64,000 bases of DNA from Geodermatophilus obscurus. GTDB lineage: Bacteria; Actinomycetota; Actinomycetes; Mycobacteriales; Geodermatophilaceae. Each line of letters starts with the position of its first letter. Within the stretch, counting starts at the first letter, position 1. Below the pieces are notes generated by a model. It saw only the letters and a list, made by a program, of their open reading frames with translations. It searched no databases and had not been told where the DNA came from. The position numbers and the translations under genes are program-made. Location: NCBI RefSeq assembly GCF_900115395.1, contig NZ_FOWE01000015.1, positions 1 through 64,000 on the forward strand. Reading direction: 5' to 3'. Shown piece by piece: positions 17,297 through 30,500 of this stretch.

Positions 17297-17730
17297 CGGT
17301 TCGCCGCCGCGCCGTAGGTCGGGCAGAGCACGACGGCGTCGCCGGTGGCGGCGAGCAGGCGCTCGGCGGCGGCCAGGACCTCGAGCACCTGCTCGGGGGC
17401 GGTGAGCGACCACAGCGACGCCCGGCCCCGGGGGCGAGAGGTCGCCACGCCACAGTCCCGCAGGCAGGCCAGCGCCGCGCTCACCGACGACTGGGCCAGT
17501 CCGAGGTGGGCGGTCAGGTCGACCACCCGGTGTTCGCCGAGCAGTAGGTGGCGGATGATCGACAGCCGCGTCGGGTCCCCGAGGCTGCGGAACAGGCAGG
17601 CTGCCGCCGACAGTGCCGCGGCCTCGTCGACCGGCGCCGCGTCCACTGCCGCGTCCACCGCCGGGACATCGACCGCTTCGCCGCTCTCAACTCTGCTGGC
17701 GGGTTCACCGTCGACCACTATCATCGCCAT
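17293..17730 (-). CDS. cmtR: ArsR-family metal sensor, CmtR-like
   Basis: This 145-residue winged-helix repressor has the ArsR core LFRSLGDPTRLSIIRHLLLG and recognition helix LAQSSVSAALACLRDCG. The Cys pair in ACLRDCG (CxxxC) and a third Cys in VVLCPTYG match the positions used by mycobacterial CmtR to bind Cd(II)/Pb(II). An extra 40-residue acidic/Ala N-terminal tail precedes the fold. The gene leads an operon of CDF, ICMT-type and CDF genes. A perfect 12-bp inverted repeat spans its start codon, which implies tight autoregulation and a very short or absent leader. Confidence 0.85.
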   Translation of the reverse strand: MAMIVVDGEPASRVESGEAVDVPAVDAAVDAAPVDEAAALSAAACLFRSLGDPTRLSIIRHLLLGEHRVVDLTAHLGLAQSSVSAALACLRDCGVATSRPRGRASLWSLTAPEQVLEVLAAAERLLAATGDAVVLCPTYGAAANR

Positions 17731-17746
17731 ACGCCGATGATAGTGG
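17715..17746. promoter_or_regulatory. Perfect 12-bp inverted repeat over the cmtR-like start: operator
   Basis: CCACTATCATCG and CGATGATAGTGG are perfect inverted copies separated by 8 bp. The start codon of the regulator (ATG at 17728-17730) lies in the spacer. The TATCAT core is AT-rich for this genome and resembles ArsR-family operators. Binding here would block transcription of the whole metal operon. Confidence 0.75.
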
Positions 17747-17818
17747 CGGGAAGCGGTACATGAGCAAGGATGAGTCCTCGCGAGGTGGCGACGCCCGGAC
17801 CGCTGCAGGCGGTGCCGC

Positions 17819-18955
17819 TCAGATGTCGGACAGGCTGGAGGCGTCGGTCACTGGAGCTGATGCGGCATCGGGCCCGGCCCCAACAGCGGCGTCTGCAGCG
17901 GCGGCGACGGTGTCGCTGCCCGTGTCGGCCGGCAGCGGCGTGCGGGCCAGACCGGCGGCCAGCCCGATCGTCGCGGCGAAGACCAGCACCTCGACGCCGG
18001 CGAGCCGCAGGAACGCCGCCGGGCGGTCCTCGAGCGCGGGCAGCGTGGTGCGGCGGTGCCACCAGCCGAGCGCAACCAGGGCGAGCAGCGCGGCGGTCTT
18101 GGCCAGCAGCACGATGCCATAGCCGGTCTGCAGCAGCTGCCCGGGCGCGGTGAGCCGGGTCAGGGTGGTGAGGACGCCGCTGACCGCGACCACGAGGGCC
18201 ATCGGTAGCGCCAGGCGGCTGAACCGCTGCACCGCGGTCGCACGCTCGGGCCCGGCGAGCTGGCGCGCGAGCAGCAGGGCCACCAGCCCGCCGGCCCACA
18301 GCACCACGCCGAGGACGTGCAGGGCGACGCCGGTGACGGCGAGGTCGTGGTCGGACTCCTCGGCGCTGTGGCTGGTGAACGCCGGCGGCAGCGTGGCGAG
18401 GAGGGCGACGACGAGCAGGGCCCGGGCGCCGGTCGAGGTCAGCACCGTCCGGGCGGCCACCGCCACCACCGCCGCGAGGACCGCGACCAGCACCAGGACC
18501 CGGCCCTGGGCGACGTCGACGACGAAGCTCGCCACGCCTCTCGGGGAGACGCCGGAGACCGGCGTGCCGAGGAAGTCGGCCAGCTGCACCGGCAGCGCGG
18601 CCAGCGCGGCCAGCCCCCAGGTCGCCGCGGCCCAGCCGGCCAGCCGCATCCACCGGTAGCCGGCCGCGCTGAGCAGGTGGTCACCGGGGGCGAGCACGGC
18701 CGCCCCGAGCAGACCTCCGACGGCGACCACGGCCGCGAGGTCGGCGAGCAGGCGCAGTCCCGGCACCAGCCAGGTGACCTCGGGGGAGGGGACCGGGATG
18801 CCGGGCAGCGGCACGACGTCGGTCGCGCCACCGGCCCACATCGTCACTCCGCACGCGGCAAGGGCGAGCACCGCCGCCGCGGCGGCCAGCAGCCGGCGCC
18901 GCCGCAGGGACGGCGCCGCGGCCGTGCGGACCTCCGTCACCGGGTGCTCCGTCAC
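17819..18955 (-). CDS. copD: Copper resistance protein CopD-like membrane protein
   Basis: This 378-residue protein starts at the GTG at 18955, overlapping the copC stop by GTGA. It contains nine or so transmembrane helices with the CopD family segments LHVLGVVLWAGGLVALLLAR and SRLALPMALVVAVSGVLTTL, and TGYGIVLLAKTAALLALVAL near the end. Histidines near predicted membrane faces (TSHSAEESDHD; ALHVLG) are candidate copper ligands. CopD works with periplasmic CopC in copper import or tolerance. A low-complexity Ala/Asp tail ends the protein. Confidence 0.9.
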   Translation of the reverse strand: MTEHPVTEVRTAAAPSLRRRRLLAAAAAVLALAACGVTMWAGGATDVVPLPGIPVPSPEVTWLVPGLRLLADLAAVVAVGGLLGAAVLAPGDHLLSAAGYRWMRLAGWAAATWGLAALAALPVQLADFLGTPVSGVSPRGVASFVVDVAQGRVLVLVAVLAAVVAVAARTVLTSTGARALLVVALLATLPPAFTSHSAEESDHDLAVTGVALHVLGVVLWAGGLVALLLARQLAGPERATAVQRFSRLALPMALVVAVSGVLTTLTRLTAPGQLLQTGYGIVLLAKTAALLALVALGWWHRRTTLPALEDRPAAFLRLAGVEVLVFAATIGLAAGLARTPLPADTGSDTVAAAADAAVGAGPDAASAPVTDASSLSDI

Positions 18956-19566
18956 CGGGTGCTCCGTCGCCGGCGCCGGGACCGCGCCGCCAGCAGTGCC
19001 AGGACCGCTGCGCCCGCGAGGACAACGAGGGCCGGCCACCAGCGCGTCGCGCCGGATGAGGTGGCCGCCTCCGCCGCCGGTGCTGCTTCGCCCCCTGCCC
19101 CCGGGACGTCCGGCGCGGTCGGGGCGTCGGCCGGCGTGCTCGCCGGAGCCGCCGTGCCGGCGACCGACGGGGCGCCGGTGACGGTGAAGGTGACCTGGCC
19201 GGAGACGGGGTGGCCGTCGGCGGAGACCACCCGGTAGGCCACCACGTGAGCGCCGGGGGCGGTGACGGTGACCGGCTGGCTGACGACCGGCCCGTCGACG
19301 GTCGCCGCGCCAGCGGCGACCGCTGCGCCGTCGGGTCCGGTCACCGCCAGCTGGAGGTAGTCGGCCAGCACCTCCTCGGTGAAGGTGAGTGTCACCGCCT
19401 CGGGTGCGGCGTCCAGCTGCTCGCCGTCGGCCGGGGTGGAGGCGTCCAGGCCGGTGTGGGCGAGCGCCGGCGCGACACCGGACGCGGCGGGCACCAACAC
19501 GAGGGTCGCCGCGGCGACGGCGAGGACGACGACGTGCAGGACGACGGACATCGCAGGACGGCTCAC
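18952..19566 (-). CDS. copC: CopC-domain copper-binding protein, membrane anchored
   Basis: The 204-residue protein has a signal peptide and the mature start AHTGLDASTPADGEQL, where the N-terminal His is a known CopC copper ligand. The second site is preserved as VSADGHPVSGQVTFTV (Asp and His). A Pro/Ala-rich linker leads to a single C-terminal transmembrane helix (WWPALVVLAGAAVLALLAA) and a basic end, so it is tethered to the outer face of the membrane. It is translationally coupled to copD downstream. Confidence 0.92.
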   Translation of the reverse strand: MSRPAMSVVLHVVVLAVAAATLVLVPAASGVAPALAHTGLDASTPADGEQLDAAPEAVTLTFTEEVLADYLQLAVTGPDGAAVAAGAATVDGPVVSQPVTVTAPGAHVVAYRVVSADGHPVSGQVTFTVTGAPSVAGTAAPASTPADAPTAPDVPGAGGEAAPAAEAATSSGATRWWPALVVLAGAAVLALLAARSRRRRRSTR

Positions 19567-19689
19567 TCGGGTGCAGGCGGCGGGACCAGGTCACCGGCGT
19601 CGGTGCGGGCTGCCGGACGGCGCGGTCAGCAGCCGCGCGCCGGGCCCGATGGGCCGGTTCGCCACCAGCTTGCCACCGGAACCGCAGGC

Positions 19690-19994
19690 AGCGGGACCAG
19701 CCGCCGTGGCCCCGCAATGCCGACGTCGCCGAGCGCGGCGTGCAGTTCCTCGGCGTCGACGTCTAGGACCAGCGCCAGCTCGCCCAGGCCTTCGTCGACA
19801 GCATCGGCGCCACCTACCCGTCGCTGTTCGACCCGAGCGGGGAGGTCGCGCTGGCCTTCCGCGGCTTCCCGGCCAACGTCGTGCCCTCCACCATTTTGCT
19901 CGACCGCAACTCACGGGTAGCTGCCGTCCACGTCGGCGCGGTCCAGGGCGACGACCTGCGGACGGCGCTCGAGACGTTGCTGGCCGAGGGCTGA
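19690..19994 (+). pseudogene. TlpA/ResA-type thiol-disulfide oxidoreductase remnant
   Basis: The C-terminal half of a TlpA-like thioredoxin fold is readable: GVQFLGVDV, then a TAG stop in place of the usual Arg, then DQRQLAQAFVDSIGATYPSL, GFPANVVPSTILLDR and a normal end. The N-terminal half with the WCxxC active site is absent. Truncation plus an in-frame stop at about 19767 show that it is dead. It lies directly before a truncated ccdA, an arrangement known from cytochrome c maturation loci. Confidence 0.75.
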
Positions 19995-19997
19995 CCC

Positions 19998-20216
19998 GTG
20001 GGTGACCTGGGCGCCACCTTCGCCGGCGTCGTCACCGACGGCTCGTTGCTGCTCGCCGTCGCGGTGGCCGCGCTGGTCGGACTCATCAGCTTGGCCTCGC
20101 CGTGCGTGCTGCCGCTGGTGCCCGGCTACCTCGGCTACGTCGCTGGCCCCACCGGCGCCTCCGCCGTGCACGGTGGCGCGAACGGATCGGCTACGGCACC
20201 GCAGCAGCAGGTATGA
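19998..20216 (+). pseudogene. CcdA (cytochrome c biogenesis) N-terminal fragment
   Basis: The GTG at 19998 opens the typical CcdA start, ending in the conserved LISLASPCVLPLVPGYLGYV with the first redox Cys. After about 50 residues the family sequence stops and a short unrelated tail runs to a stop at 20216. Full CcdA proteins have six helices and a second Cys, so this is a truncated gene. It pairs with the TlpA remnant upstream. Confidence 0.75.
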
Positions 20217-20445
20217 GCCACTTGAACTTGAACATCCTCCAGTGGGTCCTGGGAGCACCTACGCGACGGGCCGGCCCCGTCAACGCCGGCCGTTCCTAGC
20301 GAGCGGGTGGTCGCCGGGGTGTCGTCGCTCGCAGCGTCCGCCATGGCGCCGTTCAAAGCGACCAGATACGGCGAGCACCGGCGTCGGCGTTCAGGCTCAT
20401 CCCCGCCCTCGGGGGACGGGCCAAACCAGTTCGGAGGAGCGGTGC

Positions 20446-21502
20446 TCAGCCATCGCTGCCGGCGACCCCGGCTGGGTCCTGGTGGCGCATGTCGCCGGTT
20501 CTCAGCTGTCGCTGGAGCTGCCGGACGACGTGGGCGGCGTCTGGACCGACTCCGCGGAGCATCGCGGACGCGACGCCCGTCTGGCCAGGCAGGCCGACGT
20601 AGCCGAGGCCACGCACGGTGCTGCTGAGGCCGCGACGGTGTGCGGGCCAGCCGTCTGCCTCGAATGCCTCCGTCGGCAGGAAGTCGAGCGCCGGCCGCTA
20701 ACCGGTGCCGAGGATGACCGTGTCGACCCGTTCCTCGTGGCCGCCTGGCCAGCGGACGCCGTCGGTGGTGATGGTGGTGAACATGTCGCGCTGCTGCGGT
20801 CGTCCGGCCGCGAGGGCGGCGGTGTACTGGCCGTCGTCGAGCACGCCTACCGAGGCGGCGGCACGCCGGCCCAGCGGCAGGCGGTCGATGCCGAGCGGCC
20901 GCTGACGTCAGGTCTCGAGCGGCGACCGGGTCGCGAGCGACACCTCTGCCCCCTGGGCGAGCTCGACGGCGATCTGGATGGCGGAGTTGCCGCCGCCGCC
21001 GACGACGACGCGCTGTCCGGTGTAGGCGTCTGGCCGGCGGTACGCGGCGGTGTGCAGCAGCTCGCCGTTGTAGGTCTCCATGCCGGGCAGGGCGGGGACC
21101 TGCGGGGCCGAACAGGCCGGTCGCGGCGAGGACCGCTCGGGCGGTCAGCTGCTCGCCGCCGGTCAGTTCGACGACGAGGCCACCGGCGTGCGGGCGGACT
21201 GCTGCGACTCGGGAGCCGGTGTGGACCGGAAGTGCGAAGTGGTTGGCGTACTGCCGCAGGTAGGCGGCGGCCTCGTCGCGGTGCGGGTACCGCGCCTGTT
21301 CGCCGGGGAACGGCAGACCCGGCAGTGCGCAGTACCTGGCGGGGGAGAACAGGGTGAGGGAGTCGTAGAAGCGCGGCCACGACTCGCCGGGCTGCTCGCC
21401 GCCCTCGAGCAGTGTGAAGCTGAGGCCGGTGGTGCGGAGGGCGTGACCGGCGGCGAGTCCGGCCTGGCCGGCGCCGACGACGATGACGTCGTACTCGCGC
21501 AT
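20446..21502 (-). pseudogene. Flavin-containing monooxygenase (TrkA/CzcO-like), inactivated
   Basis: The N-terminus is intact (MREYDVIVVGAGQAGLAAGH, FAD dinucleotide motif; FYDSLTLFSPARYCALPGLP). After AATGLFG, a one-base insertion near 21108 shifts the frame. The continuation VPALPGMETYNGELLHTAAY and the NADPH motif RVVVGGGGNSAIQIAVELAQ lie in the next frame. A TGA follows LATRSPLET, and a TAG replaces the Tyr of ILGTGYRPALDFLP. The total length, 1057 bases, equals 352 codons plus one base. CzcO-like proteins are frequent near cation efflux genes, which fits the neighbourhood. Confidence 0.85.
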
Positions 21503-21597
21503 GGCGATCCCCTGCGGGACACTGGCGTTTGGCTGCCCGCTCTTTCCGAACGTCGCCCTAGCGGGTTCGCCTGTCGGGACTGGCGGGCGACGAGGGC

Positions 21598-22206
21598 TCA
21601 GCCGGCGCGTACGGCGACTGCGGCGTACTTCCGGTCCGGTCGATCCGGGGACTGCTGCTGCAGGCGTTGCACCTCCGTGAAGCCAGCCTTCGCCAGGTGC
21701 TGGGTGAAGACGTCGACCGGCCAGCGGTAGGCAGTGATGACCTTGTGATCGAACCCGGCCACGTCATCGTCGCTGTCGAAGAAGCCGACGACGAGCATGC
21801 CGGAGGACGCCAGGAGCTGGCGGAACCCGGCGAGCACCCGGTCGAGTTCCGCCGGCGGCAGGTGGATCGTCGAGTACCAGGCGAGAATGCCCGCCATGGA
21901 GTGCTCGGGGATGTCCAGCTCGGTCATCGAGCCGAGCCGAAACTCCGGGCCGGGATAGGTCGCCCGAGCATGCGCGATGAACTCGGGGACGATGTCGACG
22001 CCGGTCACGTCAGCGCCCAGGGAATGCAGGTAGGCGGTCCAGTGACCGGGTCCGCACCCGAGGTCGAGCACGGGTCCGGAGAGTCCTGTCAGGTGCCGCC
22101 GGACGAGGGCCGTGTCGTCCTCGTGGTCCTGCCAGCCGCCGTCGAACAGGCCGATGTACTGCTCCGACATGGACGAGTACGCGTCGCGCACCGGCCCGAA
22201 ATCCAC
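21598..22206 (-). CDS. Class I SAM-dependent methyltransferase
   Basis: The 202-residue protein has motif I (GPVLDLGCGPGHWTAYL, residues about 44-60), the acidic loop VTGVDIVPEF, and the post-motif region MAGILAWYSTIHLPPAELDR typical of Methyltransf_11/25 proteins. The substrate cannot be predicted. It stands alone between the broken monooxygenase and a phosphotransferase gene. A short hairpin lies 13 bp upstream of its start. Confidence 0.85.
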   Translation of the reverse strand: MDFGPVRDAYSSMSEQYIGLFDGGWQDHEDDTALVRRHLTGLSGPVLDLGCGPGHWTAYLHSLGADVTGVDIVPEFIAHARATYPGPEFRLGSMTELDIPEHSMAGILAWYSTIHLPPAELDRVLAGFRQLLASSGMLVVGFFDSDDDVAGFDHKVITAYRWPVDVFTQHLAKAGFTEVQRLQQQSPDRPDRKYAAVAVRAG

Positions 22207-22218
22207 CGCGGCAGGCTA

Positions 22219-22236
22219 GAGCACGGACACGTGCTC
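22219..22236 (-). terminator. Short hairpin between two minus-strand genes
   Basis: GAGCACG-GACA-CGTGCTC has a perfect 7-bp stem and tetraloop. It lies between the phosphotransferase gene (ending at 22327) and the methyltransferase start (22206). It could terminate the former or act in the leader of the latter. Confidence 0.35.
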
Positions 22237-22326
22237 CGAGCGCTCGACCACCAGCGACACGGTGTCCCGCTGGCCGATCCCGCTGCGGGGATTGAAGCTG
22301 CGTTCGTGCTGAGTGGGCTGATGCGG

Positions 22327-23094
22327 TTACGTCACGAGGGCCCGGACGAATGTGTCGGCATGGTCGGCGACGTAGTCAGCAGCAGGGCCCCAGTGCTCTC
22401 CGTGCCCTTCAGCGTGCAGGCGGGCCCACGGCTGGCGACCGGTACGGGCACCGTCGACGAGCAAGTCGAACATTCCTCGCGTGTGCGCCGCAATCAACGC
22501 CCGCAGCTGCTGCCGCTGCGCTTGATCGGCGCCGTACCCATCAACGAGGGCACGTAGCCGGGAGGCGTCTTGGGAGGGCTCACCGCCGGCCTGCAGCGGC
22601 GTGAAGGACTGCGCGGTGTAGGCCAAGTCCCACAGCCGAGTACCCGGGCCGGCGCCGTCCCAGTCGATGAACACCCACCGCTTGGTGCCGAGCACCAGGT
22701 TCCACGGGGCTAGGTCGTGATGGCACACCAGCTCCTCCCGATCGGGTGCGATAGCGACCTCCCAGCGCGCGTCGGCAGGAGGCTCGAAAGAGTCCAGGGC
22801 CTCGTGCAGGTCACGCACCAAGCGCCCGGCCCGGCCGAGCTCTGCGGCGGTCATCGAGGGCGACGCATGCGCGAGCGGGCCCTCGACGTACTCGAGCACT
22901 TGGCGACCCTGCTCATCCCGGCCCAGGGCGCGCGGGGCGCCGGCGAAACCCACCCGCTCCAGGTGGCGCAGCACCGCCTCCACCGCAGGGGTGGCCGGGG
23001 TGGCCGGCTTTCGCACCGTCGCTCCCACGCGCACCACACGCGCGGCCACGTTGCCGCAGGCAAGGGGAATCTCGACCCCGGTCACGGCACCCAT
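22327..23094 (-). CDS. Aminoglycoside phosphotransferase (APH)-family kinase
   Basis: This 255-residue protein has the APH catalytic loop ELVCHHDLAPWNLVLG (catalytic Asp and Asn) and the metal-binding segment FIDWDGAGPGTRLWDLAYTA. The N-lobe is short, with VVRVGATVRKP holding the probable ATP-binding Lys and no clear glycine loop. Such proteins phosphorylate small hydroxyl compounds; antibiotic resistance cannot be claimed from sequence alone. It starts at 23094 and is separated from the metal genes by 240 bp. Confidence 0.85.
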   Translation of the reverse strand: MGAVTGVEIPLACGNVAARVVRVGATVRKPATPATPAVEAVLRHLERVGFAGAPRALGRDEQGRQVLEYVEGPLAHASPSMTAAELGRAGRLVRDLHEALDSFEPPADARWEVAIAPDREELVCHHDLAPWNLVLGTKRWVFIDWDGAGPGTRLWDLAYTAQSFTPLQAGGEPSQDASRLRALVDGYGADQAQRQQLRALIAAHTRGMFDLLVDGARTGRQPWARLHAEGHGEHWGPAADYVADHADTFVRALVT

Positions 23095-23331
23095 CCTGCC
23101 CCGCCCGCACAGTGGGTCACCTCAAGGTTTCTCGGTTCCCGTCTGCGCGCTAGCTGGCCAGCTGACGCGTCCCGCAAGCGGAACCCGATACGGCGACGTG
23201 GGAACGCGCCGAGCAGCCGATCGCCCGACTCGCGCATGGCGATCCCCCAGCGGGCAGCGGTGATGGGTCGGTGGTGGCCCGGCGGCCGACCGGTGCGGGT
23301 ACGGCCGGCCGCCGAGCGCTTGTGCGGTGGG

Positions 23332-26607
<3,276 letters not shown>

Positions 26608-26674
26608 GGGGTGCTCCTGAGTCGATGGGGCGCGCTGCGGTGTGGGTGCTTCGGTGGTGAGGCTGCTCAGCGGC

Positions 26675-26693
26675 GCTGTCCGGCGGCTGTCCG
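26675..26693 (-). promoter_or_regulatory. SARP-type direct repeat in front of the copper ATPase
   Basis: Read in the gene direction, CGGACAGCCGC is followed by CGGACAGCG, giving an exact 11-bp period. On the + strand the GCTGTCCG units begin at 26675 and 26686. The site lies 68-86 bp upstream of the ATPase start. Direct repeats with 11-bp spacing are the known binding pattern of SARP regulators. Confidence 0.65.
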
Positions 26694-26741
26694 GACGGTG
26701 TTGCGCCCGCTGATCTCGGCCAGGTGCTGGCGGGTGGCGGT

Positions 26742-27008
26742 TCAGCGGGTGCGGCGGACCCGGACGGGGATGAGGTCACGCTCGGGCTGGGTGTGGTTGT
26801 CGACGCTGGCCGGGGCGGTCGTGCCCGACCCGTGAGGGGTGGACATGGAGTGGGCGGTGGCGGCCGTGTCCTTGTCATTGCAGGCGAGCAGGAGGCTGGC
26901 GCCGAGGCGGAACTCGGGGGTGAACAGTCGGGCGGTGATGCGGAAGAACGGGATGTTGCGGGCGTCGTCCCAGATCGCCGGGATGTTCTCGGACGGGGTG
27001 GTGGTCAT
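26742..27008 (-). CDS. Small protein of unknown function in the copper locus
   Basis: The 88-residue ORF starts [20 protein letters not shown] at 27008 with GGAGGA upstream of the ATG. It has one weakly hydrophobic stretch ([11 protein letters not shown]) and a polar His- and Thr-containing tail. I do not recognise a family. Good ribosome binding and position between copZ and the ATPase, all on the minus strand, support a real gene, possibly an accessory to copper handling. Confidence 0.55.
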   Translation of the reverse strand: MTTTPSENIPAIWDDARNIPFFRITARLFTPEFRLGASLLLACNDKDTAATAHSMSTPHGSGTTAPASVDNHTQPERDLIPVRVRRTR

Positions 27009-27143
27009 GGCGTCCTCCTCAGGGCGTCTCGTTGGTGAGGTGACTGTGAGCGGTGGGGGGCGGCTTCGCCCCGGCGATATGGCCGGGTTCCGCCTGTCGG
27101 CGCTCCGGCGGAGCAGGAGATCTGGGCTCCGCCGGGGCGGCGT

Positions 27144-27350
27144 TCAGGACGCGAGGGTGTAGCCGGCCTCCTCGACCGCCTCGCGAACCTTGTCGGTGCT
27201 GACGGGCTGCTCGCTGGTGACGGTGACGGTGCCGGTGGCCAGGTCGACGTCGACGGCGGTGACGCCGGCGACGGCGCTGACCTCGGCGCGGACCGAGCGG
27301 CTGCAGTGGTCGCAGGTCATCCCGGTCACGGTGTAGGTCTCGCTGCTCAT
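27144..27350 (-). CDS. copZ: CopZ-like copper chaperone (HMA domain)
   Basis: The 68-residue protein is a single HMA domain: TYTVTGMTCDHCSRSVRAEV with the CxxC copper site, and the closing strand VREAVEEAGYTLAS. A strong ribosome site (AGGAGGAG) precedes the ATG at 27350. It presumably delivers Cu(I) to the ATPase at 23332-26607. It is divergent from the SARP gene across a 190-bp spacer with GGACAGC repeats. Confidence 0.92.
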   Translation of the reverse strand: MSSETYTVTGMTCDHCSRSVRAEVSAVAGVTAVDVDLATGTVTVTSEQPVSTDKVREAVEEAGYTLAS

Positions 27351-27421
27351 GGGTTCTCCTCCTCCTCGTGCCGGCGGCGTGCCGGCCGGTGACGTCACAA
27401 TCGCGGCCGGGGCTGTCGCCG

Positions 27422-27470
27422 CGCTGTCCGCACCCGGCCGGATGCGGCGCCGCGGACAGCGTCCGGACAG
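27422..27470. promoter_or_regulatory. SARP-type repeats in the copZ / SARP divergent region
   Basis: On the + strand CGGACAGCGTC is followed by CGGACAGC, starting at 27452 and 27463, an exact 11-bp period, 70-88 bp before the SARP gene start at 27540. An inverted single unit, GCTGTCCG, at 27422-27429 faces copZ. The arrangement predicts autoregulation of the SARP gene, and possible activation of copZ. Confidence 0.65.
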
Positions 27471-27539
27471 CGGCGCTCCGTTTCCTGTACGAGTGGGGGC
27501 GCCGGGTACAGACTTCGGACGGCCAGTAGGGGGTGCGCC

Positions 27540-30500
27540 GTGACCGAGGTCGAGTTCCGCCTGTTCGGCGCCATGCAGCTGCGCGTCGACACTGAACCGG
27601 CGAAGCTGCCCGGGGCGGCCGAGCGCGGCCTGCTCGCTCTGCTGCTGCTCTCACCCGGCCGGACCGTCGCCGCCAGCTCGCTCATCGACCGGCTGTGGTC
27701 GGAGTCCGCTTCGCCGGCCGACCCGCTGAACGCCCTGCAGCTGCGGGTGTCGAAGCTGCGGCGGGCGCTTGCCGCGCACGGCGTTGACGTCATCGTCCGG
27801 GAGGCATCCGGATACCGCGCCGACGTCGACCTCGACCGCGTCGACCTGCACCGATTCGTGAGACTCGTGCAGGCCGCGCGCACCGCCGCGCGCAACACCG
27901 CTGCTGCGAACGCGCTGGCTCTGTACGACGAGGCGCTGGCGCTGTGGCGTGGTGATCCGCTCGCTGACTTCGCCGGCGAGGGCTGGGCGAGCGTGGAGAC
28001 GGCCCGGTTGGATCAGCTGCACCAGGCTGCGCTGGCCGAGCGGGCCGAGGCGGCCCTGGTGGCGGGCCGGCACGTCGAGGTCGCCGCCGACCTCGAGCCG
28101 GTCGTCGCGGGGGACCCCGGGCAGGAGGCGCTCGCCGGCCTGCTGATCACGGCCCTGTACCGCGCCGGTCGGCAGGCGGACGCGCTCGAGGTCTTCGCCC
28201 GCACCCGCCGTCACCTCGATGACGAGCTCGGGCTGCAGCCCTCCGCTGCGCTCCGCTCGCTGCACCAGCGCGTCCTCGAGCAGGACGATGCGCTCGCAGC
28301 CGTCCCTTCACGGGCCGGTTCGGCTGCTGCCGAGGCCGGACCGGCCACGCCTGCAGCGAAGACCCCGGCGGTCGGCCAGGACGCCGACACCGGACCGAAG
28401 CGGACCCTGCCGATCCCTTCGTTGCGGTTGATCGGACGCGACGACGAGCTCGCGCAGCTGAACGACGCGCTCACCCGTCAGCGCATCGTCACCTTGGTCG
28501 GCCCTGGCGGCGCCGGGAAGACGTCACTGGCCATGGCGTCTGCGCACCAGCTCGCCGACCACTTCGACCAGCACGTCCATCTGGCCCGTCTGGCGGCGGT
28601 GAGCAACCCCGCTGATGTGCCGCTGGCGGTCGCGGACGCGCTCGGCGTGCCGCTGGACGGTGCCGACCCTAATGCGGCGGTGCGCGCCCGCTTGCTCGCC
28701 TACCTCGCGAACCGGCGGCTGCTGCTCGTGCTGGACAACTGCGAGCACGTCATCGACGCGGTCGCGACGCTCGTCGACCTCATCCTCGGTTCGGCCGCAG
28801 AAGTCACCGTGCTCGCGACCAGCCGGGAAGCCCTCGCCGTTCCTGGCGAGGTGCAGGTCAGCGTCGCGCCACTGGCGGTGCCTCCCGACGGGACCCCCGC
28901 CGAGCAGGTGCTGCAGTTCCCAGCCGCTGCGCTGTTCATCGAGCGGGCGTCGGCTGTCCGCGCGAGCCTGGATCTGGCCGAGCCGAACCTGATGGCGCTG
29001 GCGCAGGTGTGCCGGCAGCTCGATGGCATGCCGCTCGCGCTCGAACTCGCCGCGGCACGCATGTCGTCGCTGTCCCTGCCGGACCTGGCAGACCGACTGG
29101 GGAACCGCTTCGGTCTGCTCACCAGCGGACCACGCACGGCGGAGGCCCGGCAACGGACCCTGCGCGCGACCGTCGAGTGGAGCCACGCGCTGCTGTCGCA
29201 GCCCGAACAGCAGGCATTCCGGCGCCTGGCCGTCTTCCACGGCGGCTGGACGCTCGAGGCAGCCGAGGCCGTCGTCGCGGGCGGGGACATCCCCGCCGGT
29301 GAGGTGTTCGACGCGCTCGACCACCTGGTCAACCGGTCGATGGTCGTGCTCGAGCCCGGTTCGCCGTCGCGGTACCGCATGCTCGAGACGCTGCGGCACT
29401 ACGCGGTCGAGCAGCTCGACACCTCCGGGGAGCGAGACGACGCGGCAGCCCGGCATGCGACCTTCTTCCGGCACGTCGCCGAGCAGGCCGAGCAGGGCCT
29501 GCGCGGCCACGGACAGCGGGCGGCGCTGCAGCGGCTGCGCAACGAGCACCCCAACCTGCGGGCAGCGTTGGCGTGGCTGTCGGCCGACCCGAGCCGGGTC
29601 GAAGACGGGCTAGGACTGGCCGGCTCGCTCGCCCTGTTCTGGCACCTGGGACGGCACGTCGAGGGGCGAGAGGTGTTGTCGAAGGTCATCGCCACTCCCG
29701 GCGCGAGCCGGCAGGCACGAGCCCGGGCGCTGCAGGCGGTGTCGATCGTCGAGCGTCCACGGGCGTGCCTAGTGCATCCGAGCCCGCGCTGTGCGGAAAC
29801 GGCGCTCGAGAGCTTGCAGCTGTTCGAGGCTGAGGGTGATGCGCATGGAGCTGCCCTGTCGAAGGTGCTGCTCGCAGTCGAGCTGCTCAACGGCTCGGAC
29901 CCCGGCCGCTTGGCACAGCTGCTCGCCGAAGCGGACGAGCAGTTCACCACCCGGGCCGACGACTGGGGTCATGCGGTCGTCGCGTTCGTCCGCCTGCAGA
30001 ACTTCATCCGCCGGGGCGACGAGCTGCGGGCGCGGGCGATGGGCCGGACCGCGTCGGAGGCGTTCCGCCGGCTCGATGACGGCTGGGGCCTGTCAGCTGT
30101 GCTCTACCACCTGGGCTGGGGGCTGAAGGAGTTCGGCCGGTACGCCGAGGCGATACCCGTCCTCGAGCAGGCGATCGAGGTGTCGAGCTCGGCTGGGGTG
30201 TTCAACACCGCCCAGTGGGCGCTGTCCGACCTCGGCGTCGCGCTGCTGGCTCTGGGCGAGCGCGCGGCGGCCTCGGCCGCGTTCGACCGGGCTGCGTCTG
30301 CGTCCGAGGAGGTCGGTGACGCCGCAGGTGTGGTTCTCGCCGGCCTGGGACGGGCGCAGATCGCACAGGTCGAGGGGGATGCGGCGTCGGCCCGGCCGCT
30401 GTTCGAGGAGGCGGTGCGCGGCTTGACCCGGCTGGGGACCCCTCTGTGGGGCGGGCACGCACTCGCTGGTGTCGCATGGTGCGACTGGCGCGACGGGATG

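Noticed and set aside
22327..23094. Calling the APH-family gene an antibiotic-resistance determinant
   Set aside because: The catalytic residues fit the wide kinase superfamily, but nothing in the sequence points to an aminoglycoside or macrolide substrate.
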